64,000 bases of DNA. Origin: Rhynchosporium graminicola. Lineage: Eukaryota > Ascomycota > Leotiomycetes > Helotiales > Ploettnerulaceae. The first letter of the stretch is position 1. Each line of letters opens with the position of its first letter. The DNA lies in contig FJUW01000012.1 in NCBI GenBank assembly GCA_900074885.1, forward strand, positions 496,001 through 560,000. The letters run 5' to 3'. Both the position numbers and the translations under genes were made by a program. Positions 22,546 through 34,652 of the stretch are shown here, one piece after another. A model generated the notes under the pieces. That model had not been told where the DNA came from, did not search any database, and was given only the letters and a program-made list of their open reading frames with translations.

Positions 22546-24934
22546 TCTCGGACTTTGCCAAAAGGCTATGAAGATTCTATGCATATTTTGACCCCTAGTC
22601 TTATATTTTTATTCAGTAAATGTCGAACTGGCAACCAATTATTCGCGCTATTGCTGTATTCGACTATGGCTATGTCCAACTTTGGCGTTGTAATAGACTC
22701 TGGTCCTGACGTCTACCATTCTAAAAATGAATGATTGAGCTTAGGCTGGACATTATTCGATCATATCGCAATTTGTGCTTATGCATATCCTGAGTTCCGA
22801 ATCCAGGTGTATCATATCCTCAAATCTTATAATGGTCACTTCTGTCAAGCTTTTGCCCTTCGATAGACCCGCAGTTCGCTGCAAAGCCCAATTTTCAAGT
22901 GTCAATCGAAGCTGCGCTGATTTGCCCCTAGGGGTACACATGATCCGAAACTCGATTTGACCTTGTCTTCGGAGATTGCCACGTCAGTAAAGTCATCAAA
23001 TACTCAATTGATATCGTGAATAACCACCTTAGGTAAAAGTCCTATTGTATTTCGATAACTCTGAGTCCGAGTTACGCGTAGTGTGTCGATCGAAAAACCT
23101 ACTCATATATGATACATATTGAACGATCGGATTTGATTTGATTTGATTTGATTTGATTTAAAAGAAAAAGGATTTCTTATAATCAAGTCGATCATCTATT
23201 GATTTAGAGTTCGCCTGGGCGATTATTTCTTCGCGATTATCTGGTGATTATTAGACTGCCGATTGTTGTTATGAATATTGTTTATTTCTATTTAGGAATT
23301 ATCTTTAATGGTACTTGAAGTATAGATATAAACTTGATTTAATAAGTGTTATAGAGAATAAATATAACACGAGGTATGATAAAGCTTCCTAGTGTATAAT
23401 TTCTATGTTTATTAGTTAAAGTGTATAGTGAATTTTTTAAATATCGTGAAATGTATCTTCAGTCTAAATAGATATTTTGAGGATAACTAATTCTATGAGC
23501 TATACGTAGCTGATTCTTGATAATAGCCCGGGCTCTAGGTTCTATAAATAGTAGATCTCATTTTCGTAAAGTAATCTTATATATATATGTATATATATTA
23601 ATAAACTATTCTATACGTCCAGGCCTTAGCATGAATCATAATTTTACTCGGTTACTTACTAGGAATGATCGAAATCATGATTTTGAATCGCCCTCTTTCT
23701 ATAATTCTTATCATTATAAGTTTTATGAACTACCTTGACGAAACCCCCTTGACGAAGATGCCAAATCAAACACAATTTCCGACTCACTGTTACGCGCGAA
23801 GAGTACATGCTCCTCCCTATCTTCGCCGGAGAAATCCTCAGAATGGGTGTAGTGGTTTGGAAAGAATCGTTTCGTGTGAATGCGCTTTCTCTTCTTTCTT
23901 TGATTAACATTTCGAAGCTATCGTGTGTCGGACTCCCATAAATCGTCAGTGAAGACTACTTGTGATAACTATATTTAAAAGCAAGTATACGAGATCATCT
24001 GATACCCCTTCTAGCTGGATTTGGTGTGCTACAGATTGTTAGAGAATGTTTTCCTCTCCTTTTTCTTCTTTGACATGCAGTAATAGGCTTTTGGATTCTT
24101 TGGAATTACTCATCATGACCTGGAAATATCGCAATTGAGCGCGGGAGAGGACACCGAAACTCGACCTCATAGTCTCCCGTGATGAAATTTGTTCCTGACG
24201 TGCTCCAGCTCGTTTGTCACACAGGCTCCCTCGACCTTTCTGAGACCACAATAATAGGAAGTGGATGAGGCATTAAACCATCTTCGCTGTGATCGACCTC
24301 TGTATACTCGCGATGAACCAGCTCTCGACTCAGTCTGCTTTTGAACACCATCTTCGCGAAATTTGAGCTCCATCCCACCACCATTCAGTCGCCGCCCAAT
24401 CTTGCTTTTATACTCAGGTGACCATAGTCACCTGATCCACACCAAGACCCATATCCTCGCAACAAATACGCTGCGCATTCGATGTGCAAACAGATATCTC
24501 TACGCCATGTAGATCATCGAGGAGAGCAAGATCTCTGATATCGGGCTCCATAGCTCACAGTTCAACGAGAATTTCCTTGGGGCTCTGTCTAGGAACGCGC
24601 TTGTATTGCCGCATTGCGCTCGCGTTGACTCCGCTGTATCCCACATGAAGTTGATACTGATCGGAGTCGTTGTAGTGGTACAGCTTTAATACACCAACAA
24701 TACACAGTCTTCCAGCTTCTCTTAGCCGAGTTCTGGCCAAGCTGATTGAAACGGAACATTCGAGCCATCAAAAGGCTTGTAGGTAATGCAAGATTTTTCG
24801 CGTGTGCTGTCTTCTAATTCTTTATCGGAGATCCAATGACAAAACAATTGCTCAGTAAACAATTCAGGACGTGTGGTCGACGCAAGCTTCGATTGGAAAT
24901 TGAACCACCCCCGACAACATACGGCGAGTACATA
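22546..24934. other. AT-rich gene-free stretch
   Basis: Base composition becomes strongly AT-rich between about 23000 and 23750, with runs such as ATATATATGTATATATA. No gene is recognised. A minus-strand open frame at 24555-24740 looks somewhat protein-like (KLYHYNDSDQYQLHVGY) and could be a downstream exon of the unknown gene that begins at 26277, but no splice join could be proven. Confidence 0.5.
23129..23160 (+). repeat. pentanucleotide microsatellite (GATTT)n
   Basis: About six tandem GATTT units inside the AT-rich desert downstream of the GH78 gene. Confidence 0.92.
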
Positions 24935-26277
24935 TCATGCTGAATTTGGTCTCCGAGCTTCCAAAGCGTACTCCGAATTTTCACCGAATCCATTAATAGT
25001 TGCCGAGATGTACAGCGGCAAAGATGGCTCGAGGTCTGGTGGGCAAAAGGCCCAGACAGCTTTTCCATGATGAAAAGCATCTCGACACTTTAGTTGACAT
25101 CGCCGAAGTCGAATTGAGTTCTCTCTAATCTTAGCCGAGCAGTTATCGAATTGGGCGAGCAGACAGAGCCCATCAACGGCCGGTGAAATATAGTTTGGAA
25201 AGTCGCTGCAATAAGCGCCAGCATAACTTGAACAGCTAAATCTAGAATTGTGACCAGAAGTTTGAGTATGTTCACCTGAATGCTCTAACAGTCAGAAATC
25301 GACTGCTCCCAAGTATTTTTGGTAAAAGCTCCCAGTGCTCCAGGTTCGCATCGCTTCTCTCGTAATACAATGAAGTTTGTGCCTCAACGCACAGAAGCAT
25401 AGCCACATTTGGACGGTTATTGTCTGCGCTTGTGGCAGAAAAAAAACCGGCGCAGAAGTTGAATTGTAGAAGCGACTTCAGGTTCAGGAATGTCTTCACG
25501 ATCACGTTCCGGCACATTCTAATGGCGTCAAGATGCGAAGACATAGATCGATCTTTTGCTGCTCGACAAATGGTTGTTATCTCGTCGTCAGAGGCATTTG
25601 TAGGATCCATAGCGAAAGGGTCACCAGAAAGCCCGCTTTGCAAGATGTCCTGCAGGTTTTGGAGGAATGATTGGGTAAGAAATGTAATCCTCGATGCCGT
25701 AAGGCTTCACATTCGACGCAGGGCTATCCAGACGCCAACCGGTGTATATGGAAGTATATCAACTTCTCCATACACTCTCCTTGAGTACCTGAAATGATGA
25801 GACGTATCGACTAGGGTGGAGAAGCCTCGAGCGAAGGTCATCCAGGTTGGCTGTTTGACTTGTTACGGATTGGAACTTGGCTTCGTAACAAGTTTCATCC
25901 TCAACTGTCGTTTGCGTACTTGCTGTGTCCATAGCAGATTCATCTGGCGCTTCTTCCGTTGATGTGTAATTATCCTCCACCAGGTACGCCTCTTGCATTG
26001 CGGCCACCGCGGTCGAACTTGTTATCGGAATGTCTCCTGTCACCCAGCTATTTAATGACAGGACATTTGCGCAGTTCGCAATTGGCACCGCTGAGTCCGT
26101 CCAGAGCGGCGTCTCCTCGTCGTTGTGTTCTACGTGCCTTTCGCAAGCATTTTCGACCAGCATCGTGCGCTCCTGTAAACACTGCCCCTGAGTCTCATGG
26201 GCCGCACACAGGTCTGCGTAGTGCTTGTAGTTGACAAATTTGGTATCACTGTATCTCTCAATGACTAGATAGCACAT
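24935..26277 (-). CDS. uncharacterised protein, three-exon model
   Basis: I do not recognise this protein. Exons 26277-25789, 25649-25276 and 25226-24935 join in frame (introns 139 and 49 nt, donors GTACTC and GTGAAC, acceptors CTGCAG and TTCAAG), giving about 384 aa. The first exon is acidic and Ser/Thr-rich. The second has the most protein-like part, with DPTNASDDEITTICRAAK and NVIVKTFLNLKSLLQFNF, probably helical. The third is Cys-containing without a clear motif. The phase agreement at both introns and long open frames in an AT-rich area argue for a gene. The odd third exon and long first intron leave the 3' structure doubtful. No signal peptide or membrane segment is obvious. Confidence 0.45.
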
Positions 26278-27789
26278 ACTCCAGGTTATGCTCTAATCAA
26301 TACACTGGTAAAATGTGTGTAAAATGTGCTCTCTCTCATGGTAACTTTTCTTAGACTTCTGACCCTTCCAAGGCTGGGCAGACTTGTCTTCGGCGAAGCG
26401 AAGACCTCCAACTATTACGCTAATAAAGTTATCAGATTTTACGTGACGTTAAATTGCGGAATAATTCAATTCGAGTCTCAACGTCGCGAGGAAGTTTCCA
26501 GATACTAGTAAATTTCATAGACCGAAGTCATATTTTTGATGATTTTAGTGGTAATTCTAGGTGACGAGTCTACTTCGCCAGCAATGAAATTTGCTTGGCC
26601 TTACATTAAGAGCTCATAGCTACCTTTAGCTGAAACCTACGGCACGTTCAGCAACCGATGCCACATCAAAACATACTTGATCAGGACCAATGATCTTTCC
26701 TAATTGTTTCTTAGACTTTAAAGCGAAGATTTGAATTTTGAGAATCTGTATATTTGAGGGTAATATCAGAATACAAAAGTAGATCAGCTAATGTCGGAAT
26801 CTAAAGACGGATCTAGACTATACTTGCTCGAATTTCATGTCTCATTTCAACTGTCTATGAGCCTCAGAAAGCTGATAATTTCTCAGCTCACCAGGATCAG
26901 ATGTAGTCTCGCCAAGTGGTGGATCGTGTCAACAAAGACAAAAGATAATGCATTGGGTCCACTCGCTTTAAATGAAATCGAAAGAATCAAACCGCCCTGA
27001 ATTTAGACGAAATTTAACCTCGAATCCACTTCACATCACCGTGTAGCGCCTTGCTCGGGGACACACCTCCAAATCATGGACAATGCCGTAACTCCATGGC
27101 TAATTTACCGGCACCTAGGTCTTAGCATTCCAGCCAGAGAACCGGTGAGCTTATGTCTTCCGAGCTTAAGGTTGAACAGATCTGGGGAACAGGGCGAAAG
27201 TAGCGAACCTCCCAGGACTTGAGCCAAACTAGTGTGATCTTGTTCTTCTTGTGGATCAAAGGCGCTCGGTTGGTAATGTTTTTTCTGGCGAAAGGAGAGC
27301 TTGGGCGCAAGAAGAACGACATGCTAAAAGGCAAGTAAGAGACAAGCAATGGAAGCCCGGGGTCAACGAACAAGGCGTCCAATTGGACTGCTTCCTTCTA
27401 AAGTGAACAGTAACATATGAAAGGTAGGCGAAGAAGTGAAGAAGTTTGCAGTTATGTCGACTCTTGTCCAATCTCTTTAGCAGCGCAAGTTTCTACTGCG
27501 ATGTTTATCCAGTCATCCTCAGTGCCGCCAGGAGCACCACAATGTACTATGTCGTGGATGTGGATGCCTGTGGGCAGAGATACTGCCAACATTAGCTGCT
27601 TGCAGCAATTAGTTACCCTTCAAGTGGATCTGGGTTAATGCTTGGCCAAAGGCTGATGTGTATGCTGTAGGGACCACCTCGTCCTCTCAGTCTTTAGTCT
27701 TCAGTCTCCCTCAAGACTATCTCTTTCCCTGGCTTCTCAAAATCCCGTTTGAAAATGCCTAGGCATGTTTCAAGGAACCTACAATCCAG
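26278..27789. other. intergenic, no gene recognised
   Basis: AT-rich to about 27000, then ordinary composition. Several short open frames, none with a domain. Confidence 0.5.
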
Positions 27790-28739
27790 TCACCGGCTGT
27801 TCCAAGCCAGTAATTCAGCAGCATGGTCCTTATCTCCAGCATTCAGCTCCGCAGGCGGGACGTCCAATTCTCCCAAAGGAACTTTCGTTTGACTTGCTTC
27901 CGTCTCGTAAATTTCATATTTTGGATCGGAAGTAGAGGGCAACTGCGATGCACGTTTTCTCCGTTCAACGAGACAGAAATTTAGGATGAGGAGAGCGATC
28001 AGTGCGACTACGGCTACTCCTGCGCCAATGCCTGCTTTTGCTCCAGCCGAAAGGCCACCAGAGCCAGAGCAACTGGTAGATGTTGTAGAAGGAGGGGATG
28101 TCGTAGTGGGTGATGTTGCTGTAGAAGTTGATGGTTTTGAAGGAGGAAGTGAGGTTGCAGCAGGAATCTAATTCCGTCAGCGACAGAAATAGAGTCAAGT
28201 CATACAATCACCTACAACAACCATAGAAAAGGCCGTGTTGTTTATCTGCTCCGACTGCTGCTTGAATGAAAACCGCTGTCCATCCCTCGGCGGAGTTGTG
28301 ATGTTCGAACTCATCACGATCAATGAGTTAGGGTCTTGCTGTAGATGCCACGCCGATCTATTCACAGCATTTTCGAACCAAAACGTCCCGTCTCCCCAGG
28401 GCTTGACCTGCCAACATTGAATCATCTGCAATACTCGCATTTGTCGTTCGAACTCTTGTCCTACCTAGCGCCGAATCATCTGCGGTTAAGGAGGCTGTGG
28501 TGTAGCCTAGCGGCCCAGAATTTCTAGTTCGGAGAACGACATAGGTCGAATTGAAGGGGAAAATTTGCCATGAGTGCTTCATCATCTCATCTGGGTTTGA
28601 AATCTGGTTGGCTGAAGGAAACTGCGCCCGTTGTGCCGTTGCTGTAAAGACTCGTTCCTGCGAAGAATTGAGTTTGTAGATCAAATTGGGCGCTTTCTTG
28701 ATAGATATAATGCCAGTGGTGACTATCAAAGTTCGCCAT
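27790..28739 (-). pseudogene. single-pass membrane protein gene with two frameshifts
   Basis: Reading from ATG at 28739, the product starts MANFDSHHWHYIY and contains TSLYSNGTTGAV, WQIFPFNSTYVVLR, WQVKPWGDGTFWF and SSNITTPPRDGQRFSF. It then has a Ser/Thr/Pro-rich linker, a membrane helix (AGIGAGVAVVALIALLIL) and a short cytosolic tail ending at 27790. This is the layout of a common ascomycete family: a lectin-like extracellular domain plus one membrane span. The motifs lie in three different frames: one break near 28588-28597 and another near 28410-28417. Each acts as one extra base (or two missing), and no splice site rescues either. The final intron (28168-28215, 48 nt) is intact and in phase. 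So it is either a young pseudogene, with the rest well preserved, or there are two base-call errors in the assembly. Confidence 0.7.
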
Positions 28740-30264
28740 CGTGATTCTCCTGTCTCTCGGAAAAATCTTCGGAGAAACCGTTGACGACTTATAAAGCCGG
28801 GACGATGTTGAAGATTTGAAGAGCTTGAAATGTACGGCCGTAGGCACACCCCTTATAGAAAAGACTATGTGACCAACGGCGCAGTACTTAGATGGCAAGC
28901 GCACAGCCTCGTAAGGGTTGAACGGGTAATACTGAGGTCAGAACCAAGGACCCAGACATATCACTTCGCAATTCTTGGAAACATGTGTAATCAATTTGAC
29001 CAGTCAGAGGCATCAAGTACGCATCTTCGTAAGCACCCTTTCTGACAAAATGTTCTTGAAAAACAACATCATGAAATTGATCAAGGTACAAATCGCAAAC
29101 AATTTGCTACGGATGTGCCCCAGGCTTCGAGAACTACTCGCTATAGTTTCTTATAGCATACTGTGACACCAAATGCCTCTGTTCCCGGGCGTTTACCCAG
29201 CCTTGCAGCAGAGAAGCAATAGCTAACAAGCATGGGGACAAATATTCTTAACCCTTAACGTTGATTGGCTGTATCGTAACATGATAGCGACAGCCAGCCG
29301 GTGGCTGTCGTACAGGACTGCGCGAAGTCTAGACTTACTTCCTTCCGAATGCCCGAAAAATGGCACAGGCTGATCTAGAAACAAGTGCCGTGGAGGTGCA
29401 TGCAACCCGAAAACCAAGGTGTAAAGAAGGTCGGAGCGCAATCTTTTTATGCTGGACTGAGGTGACGCGAGGCTATATCGTCGTGTAAGAGTAAGAGATC
29501 TGATGTATAAAGAGACAACGGAAGCAGATGGAATTCGAAGGTTGAAGCTGAAAAGTCCAAAGTTCTCTCCTGCGCACTTCACTCGTATGACTTTGCATTT
29601 CTTGTTAATGGTAGATAAAAGAGACCCACCTCAAACTTATTCCTTCCTATTCCAGTATCAGAATGGCTGTTTATATGCCTCCCAATACCTGTAATCTTAC
29701 TGATCGCTAATCTTGCGTGCCTCGACAGTCGATTTCCCTGGGCTTTCAGGCAACACGATGGGCGCGATGCGGAGGGTCATAGGTTCAAGGCCTGGATATG
29801 TGGCATTCGATTCCCGTTGATCTTTGAAGCAGATAGCATTCAGGTGAAGAAATTCTAGGTCTTCTAACCATCTTGATATGGCCCTAGTATTACCCCTCCG
29901 TGCCTGTTCAAGTATGCCTTTCCTTTGCCTCCCTCTCCTTCGATCATGTCGCCTCTCCAGGACAATCTCACCGTCTGCCACGGAAGCGTTCATTGGTCTT
30001 ACTAGAGACGATAGCCATATGGTCTTGTTATGGCTAATTGATGACGATGGAAATAGCTTTCCTGGAAGCTCGTCAGAGGACATAATTGAGAGTAAGGCGT
30101 GAGGTCGTAAACTCGTGTACTTCATCGCATCATCTGAAGTCTGAGTATTTTTCCAAGTCTCCAATCGCCGACTCCACATCCAATGCCTCACTGTGACCAA
30201 ACCTGATACAGCAGAGCCTGATATACTTAACAGTTGCCCCTAGGACCCCAGAGCATATATCTCC
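28740..30264. other. intergenic; one weak open frame
   Basis: A minus-strand open frame runs from about 30182 to 29697 (roughly 160 codons, first ATG at 30182) just downstream of psf3. It has a basic centre (ERRHDRRRGRQRKG) and no domain I know. It may be a small gene or psf3 3' region; evidence is too thin to call. Confidence 0.35.
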
Positions 30265-30870
30265 TCAACATTTTTTCACATCTCCCATCCAGGTCCGCAT
30301 TGCCTTCGAACTGTCGTGCGCAGCCCGGAACAGTCCCCGCTCCATCTCATCCAACCCCCTCAAGAACTCCACCCCATCGTTTCCGACCCTTCCACCACCA
30401 CTCCTCTGGCTCGCACCCGCATTACTAGCATGATCCGCGATCTCCGCCGCCCTACTCCTAAACGTGTCCATCAGCACATCACACACTTCCTCCTCTTCAA
30501 ATAACTCCAATATTCTCGATCCAAGTCCATAGAAGTTCTGTGCCAAAGCTCGCAGGTCTACGCTTTTGGGGTCTGCTTTGAGGGCGTTCATGACACGTGG
30601 TGCGAGACTGGGTGGTAGGTCGAGAGTTACGAGGGATTTGTTCGAGTTGGGAGAGGAGACGGCAAGCATTTCTGCAAGCCAGAGGGGAAGCTCGACGCGT
30701 GTGCCGGATTTCAGTGCGTGGCCAGCATTATTGTCTAGGTAGCCTAGATTGGGGACGTCGAGCTCGAATGTGCAGGGCACTTTCTGGGGAATGTTAGCGG
30801 GGTCATGGAGAGTTGTCTGAGAATATACCTGCGCATCTGTGAGAATTGCGTCGATGTCATAGTATGACAT
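30265..30870 (-). CDS. psf3: GINS complex subunit Psf3
   Basis: Two exons, 30870-30829 and 30783-30265, give 186 aa, close to the usual size of fungal Psf3. Psf3 is one of four GINS subunits, which with Mcm2-7 and Cdc45 form the replicative CMG helicase in the nucleus. MSYYDIDAILTDAQ at the N-terminus followed by KVPCTFELDVPNLGYLD is the family opening; ELPLWLAEML and NFYGLGSRILEL lie in the helical A-domain. The intron (30784-30828) is 45 nt, a multiple of three, and has no stop in frame, so retention would insert 15 residues between the two conserved blocks; splicing is inferred from family alignment and good splice sites (GTATAT, CTAAC, CCCCAG). It is transcribed away from sod2 across 285 bp. 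Confidence 0.95.
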   Translation of the reverse strand: MSYYDIDAILTDAQVYSQTTLHDPANIPQKVPCTFELDVPNLGYLDNNAGHALKSGTRVELPLWLAEMLAVSSPNSNKSLVTLDLPPSLAPRVMNALKADPKSVDLRALAQNFYGLGSRILELFEEEEVCDVLMDTFRSRAAEIADHASNAGASQRSGGGRVGNDGVEFLRGLDEMERGLFRAAHDSSKAMRTWMGDVKKC

Positions 30871-31155
30871 TTTGTCTGTAGTACTGAGCGACTACGTGGT
30901 TCTTGTAAAATGAAATTGCCAGACATGTATAAATGAAGTCATGGTTGTGAGACGCGACGCGGGGAAAGGACGCGACTGCCGATGTTGTTTTTGTGGATAC
31001 CGAATCCTCGGCTGACGATTCAAGCTCTCGGCTGAAGACATCACCCAGCATATCTTGAATCTTCCCCACCTCAAATCTTCATTACAAGAACACCTTTTCT
31101 TTACAATAAAACAGTTGAAGCTGTATCGAACCAAATCCAATCGACAATCATCATC
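30871..31155. promoter_or_regulatory. short bidirectional promoter, psf3/sod2
   Basis: Only 285 bp separate the start codons of psf3 (minus) and sod2 (plus), so both promoters must overlap or abut here. No specific factor site was identified with confidence. Confidence 0.6.
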
Positions 31156-31952
31156 ATGTCTGCAACACTTCTCCGCACAAGCACAGCAGCTCGCTCCGCT
31201 ATTCGAGCTGGAGCTTCCAAAAGAGCTACAGCTATGGCCAGCACTAGTTTCATCCGGGGCAAAGCCACTCTTCCAGATCTCCAGTGTACGCCTCTCTTCC
31301 AACTATTCATAGCCCCGTACTAACTTTCGTTCGCAGATGATTATGGTGCGCTAGAACCTTCCATCTCTGGCAAGATCATGGAGCTTCACCATAAGAACCA
31401 CCACCAAACCTACGTCAACGGCTTCAATACCGCAACCGAGCAGCTCCAGACTGCTGTACAGAAGTCAGATATCGCGGCACAGATTGCCCTGCAGCCATTG
31501 ATCAACTTCCACGGTGGTGGACATCTCAACCATAGCTTGTTCTGGGAGAATCTTGCACCTAGCAAGAATGGAGGAGGTGGTGAGCCCACTGGAGCTTTGA
31601 AGGTACATAAATAGCAGTTCACGTTATCATACAGGACAGTACTAATGTGGGAATACAGACAGCAATCGAGTCCAGCTACGGCGACTTCTCCTCTTTCAAG
31701 ACTAAATTCAACGCTGCCCTCGCTGGCATCCAAGGTAGTGGCTGGGCATGGCTTGTCAAGGATAACGAGACTGGACAGGTTCAGATCCGCACATATGCCA
31801 ACCAGGATCCGGTCGTAGGAAAGTACACACCACTGTTAGGTGTGGATGCTTGGGAACATGCGTACTATTTGCAATACCAGAACAGAAAGGCAGAATACTT
31901 CAATGCTATCTGGGATGTCATCAACTGGAAGGCTGTCCAAGGACGCTTGTAG
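31156..31952 (+). CDS. sod2: manganese superoxide dismutase, mitochondrial
   Basis: Three exons, 31156-31285, 31337-31602 and 31659-31952, give 229 aa. The enzyme turns superoxide into oxygen and hydrogen peroxide in the mitochondrial matrix. The first 35 or so residues are Arg/Ala/Ser-rich without acids ([22 protein letters not shown]), a typical import sequence. The mature part shows all metal-ligand blocks: [34 protein letters not shown] and [15 protein letters not shown]. The GGG and QGSGWAW spacing and DAWEHAYY are of the Mn/Fe type; mitochondrial targeting and fungal context favour Mn. The first donor is GTACGC at 31286, since using the GT two bases earlier would create a stop. Confidence 0.96.
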
Positions 31953-33849
31953 ATGGGAGTGCAGATTGTAGGATATTCGGTGGGAAATGGAACGTGGGTT
32001 TGCTTCATGAGAATAGGACTGCTCGTTGCGTTGTGCGAGGTGTTTCTTTAGCTTGTCTGTATCTTGATGGGGAAACATTAAATTGTTGTACGGCCCAGTC
32101 TAGTGGCTATGGCTCCGCAGGATGTAGGACGCCGGAGTATATCGAGACATAACCAGGTCTGAAATATTCCGACCAAGTTGTGTTCCGAGGGAAGCGCTCC
32201 TGAAGTGGTGTGGTCTTACTATTATTTTCGTAGTATGTCACAAAAAAGCCAGGTGACTTTAAAGATTCACTTTTGATGATGTCCGCTCGAATTTATGTGA
32301 CATCAGTATCGGTTAGCGATTTTTTGGCTTCCAAAAGTTTTTGGTCAATTCTCGTCCGCCGAAGACGAGTTTGCCTGACCGCGTGGGTCGTCAACTCTCC
32401 CATGACTTTATCAACATTCCTTCATTCGTAATCATATTTTTTTTTCGAGCTCTAGCCTTTCACACCCATATTAGGCCTCGTTTCCTGAGAAATCTACACG
32501 CACGACACATGTTTTAATATTACAAATCATAATAGGTAGACAAAATTAATACTTTCCTAAGCAAGAGTAGTATATAGGTTCAAGCCACCGACAAGCCTTA
32601 TTCGAAGTCAGTTATCAGCGATTCTGCATCCTCATCTCAGGTGTGGCAAGGTGTTTCTATTTATATCTGTAGACGGAGAGTTTAGTGAACCAACGTCTCT
32701 AGACCAACATTACAGATTTAACTTTCATAGAACCAAATACAACGACGCAATAAGAACATGTAACTGAGCCATACAAGTCCATGAAGTCAAGAGTACTTGT
32801 CATCAGGAAAGAGATACATATTATTGTTTCAGATATTCGACGGGCGTCGCGAAGGCTTGGTATGCTAGGGACAAAACCCAGTTACTTCAAACCACCTACT
32901 CGATCCGGGATATTGCTACCGTGATTCCTTCAACTGCCGATGTACGATTTGTATATTCAGAAATTATTGTCAGTATTTGAAGCAGCTTTAAATTCGAGAT
33001 GGTTTTGTGCACCCGAAGCTGGAGAACCGTCTCTGGTTTTAGCGGGATCTGGAGTTTCTGGCGGTTTACAAACTTACCAAATCATTAGAGGACATGTACT
33101 AGGAATTGAAAGATAAGTACATCTAAGCTCTGTGAATAGAGATTATAATTATTAGGAAGCTTACTATATCCAAACTTTCAAGATCGCCAAATTATATAGG
33201 ATGTAGACTAGGAGATGAGCTCTGCATGATGCTTGCCTTCAGATCACCTTATGACTTATATTCAGGTGTTTTTAGTCCCATTCTCGACTAGTCACGCTAC
33301 GTGAAAGGCTATTAAAGTCGTACAATATCTAGACATTTTAGATATTCTACGATATATTAAAATCGCTTTAGAGGATTTTATTACTACTTTTGATGCCCTC
33401 TCTTATTGCGATATTCTTCGGACTATGCGTTCCTGTGTATAATAGAGATCCTGGTTGCGTGTACCCGGATTAAACTAGACGATTGAATTTCATTGCTTAC
33501 CTGAAGGAGAAAGACAGATGAGACGATGCTTGAAGAGGTATAAAAGGAAAAGGTTTTAGACTCCTAATCCTAAGATTTACTAGGGACGGGCACATCTTGC
33601 TCGGTCTTTGCTCATCCCCACGTAAATTCGCCTGTTGACTGTAAAGCAGATGCCGGGACTTGTCCCTGCATCATTCGAGCTGTAGAGGGGGGGGGCTAAG
33701 CTTACAGTATGTGTCTTGTTTTTTGACGAGTGGGAGCGAGAATCTGTTTGTGTATAATCGTGGTGGCCTGCGCTAGCATATATATCTGACGCTAGACTTT
33801 CTATGACTGTAATAATGATTACAGACAGAAAAATAGGAATAAGTCTAAG

Positions 33850-34350
33850 ACTAATCGATTCGTGAAGTCATGGGGATATTGCACGACTTTTGCTTGAGTA
33901 AGAGGCGATGTCTTGGAACTACAGATTTTGCTGAAAGCAATACCTGAAAGCAATACGTGTAATGGTCGTAGGATTCCAGGACTTCTACTTTACGAATGAT
34001 TTCAAAGTCCTGAAATAAACACGGGCTTTATAAAGCTGCTTTACAAAGTCATGAACAATTCCAGGATATTACCTTTGCGAAGTTCCGATGTCTCGAAATG
34101 TATGCAGGACTTCACTGGAAGGGATTTTCTATATCATGACAAATTTCGGGGCTTTCAGACCATCATGAAAGCTATAGTACCTAGGTTACAAGGTATATCA
34201 AAGTTATCCTGCCAATTTCGATTCGGCAATATCCAATGTCCCGAAACAGTTCTAGGAATTTGCTGCAAGCAACAGTTGATGTCATGGAAACATTGCAGGG
34301 CTTTACTAGTAGAGTGCCGCAATATTGGATCCCTTGGACTTTGGAGAACC
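33850..34350 (+). repeat. degenerate tandem array, unit about 42-43 bp
   Basis: Successive segments begin with variants of TTCCAGGACTT (TTCCAGGACTT, TTCCAGGATAT, TATGCAGGACTT, TTTCGGGGCTTT, CATTGCAGGGCTTT) and end with variants of GTCATGAAA (GTCCTGAAA, GTCATGAAC, GTCTCGAAA, ATCATGACA, GTCATGGAA), spaced about 42-44 bp apart for several units. The middle is poorly conserved. The array is clear by eye but heavily mutated. Confidence 0.55.
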
Positions 34351-34652
34351 CACTGTAACGATCCGGGCTTCTACCGGGGTTTGAGCAAACACATTCAAAC
34401 ATGGGCGGGAGCCATGCCGTGTTGGGCCTTAGCGGACAAAAACTCTTCGCGCGACGCTAGTGCACGGGCCACCACAATTGTGTATAAAAAAGATTCTCGC
34501 TCACTCTCTCTTCTGAAAATTACGACAATACTGTAAGCTCAAACCACCCCATCTACAGCTTCAATCCCTCTCATACTGACCTCTCTCTCCACAGTCATAG
34601 AATCATTTCTAAAGTAAACGTCCTCTTCTGAGCTTCTCAAACAAGCCACAGA

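Noticed and set aside
29760..29825. Possible tRNA (GGTTCAAGGC and ATTCGATTCC words)
   Set aside because: No cloverleaf can be drawn; the words fall inside a weak open frame.
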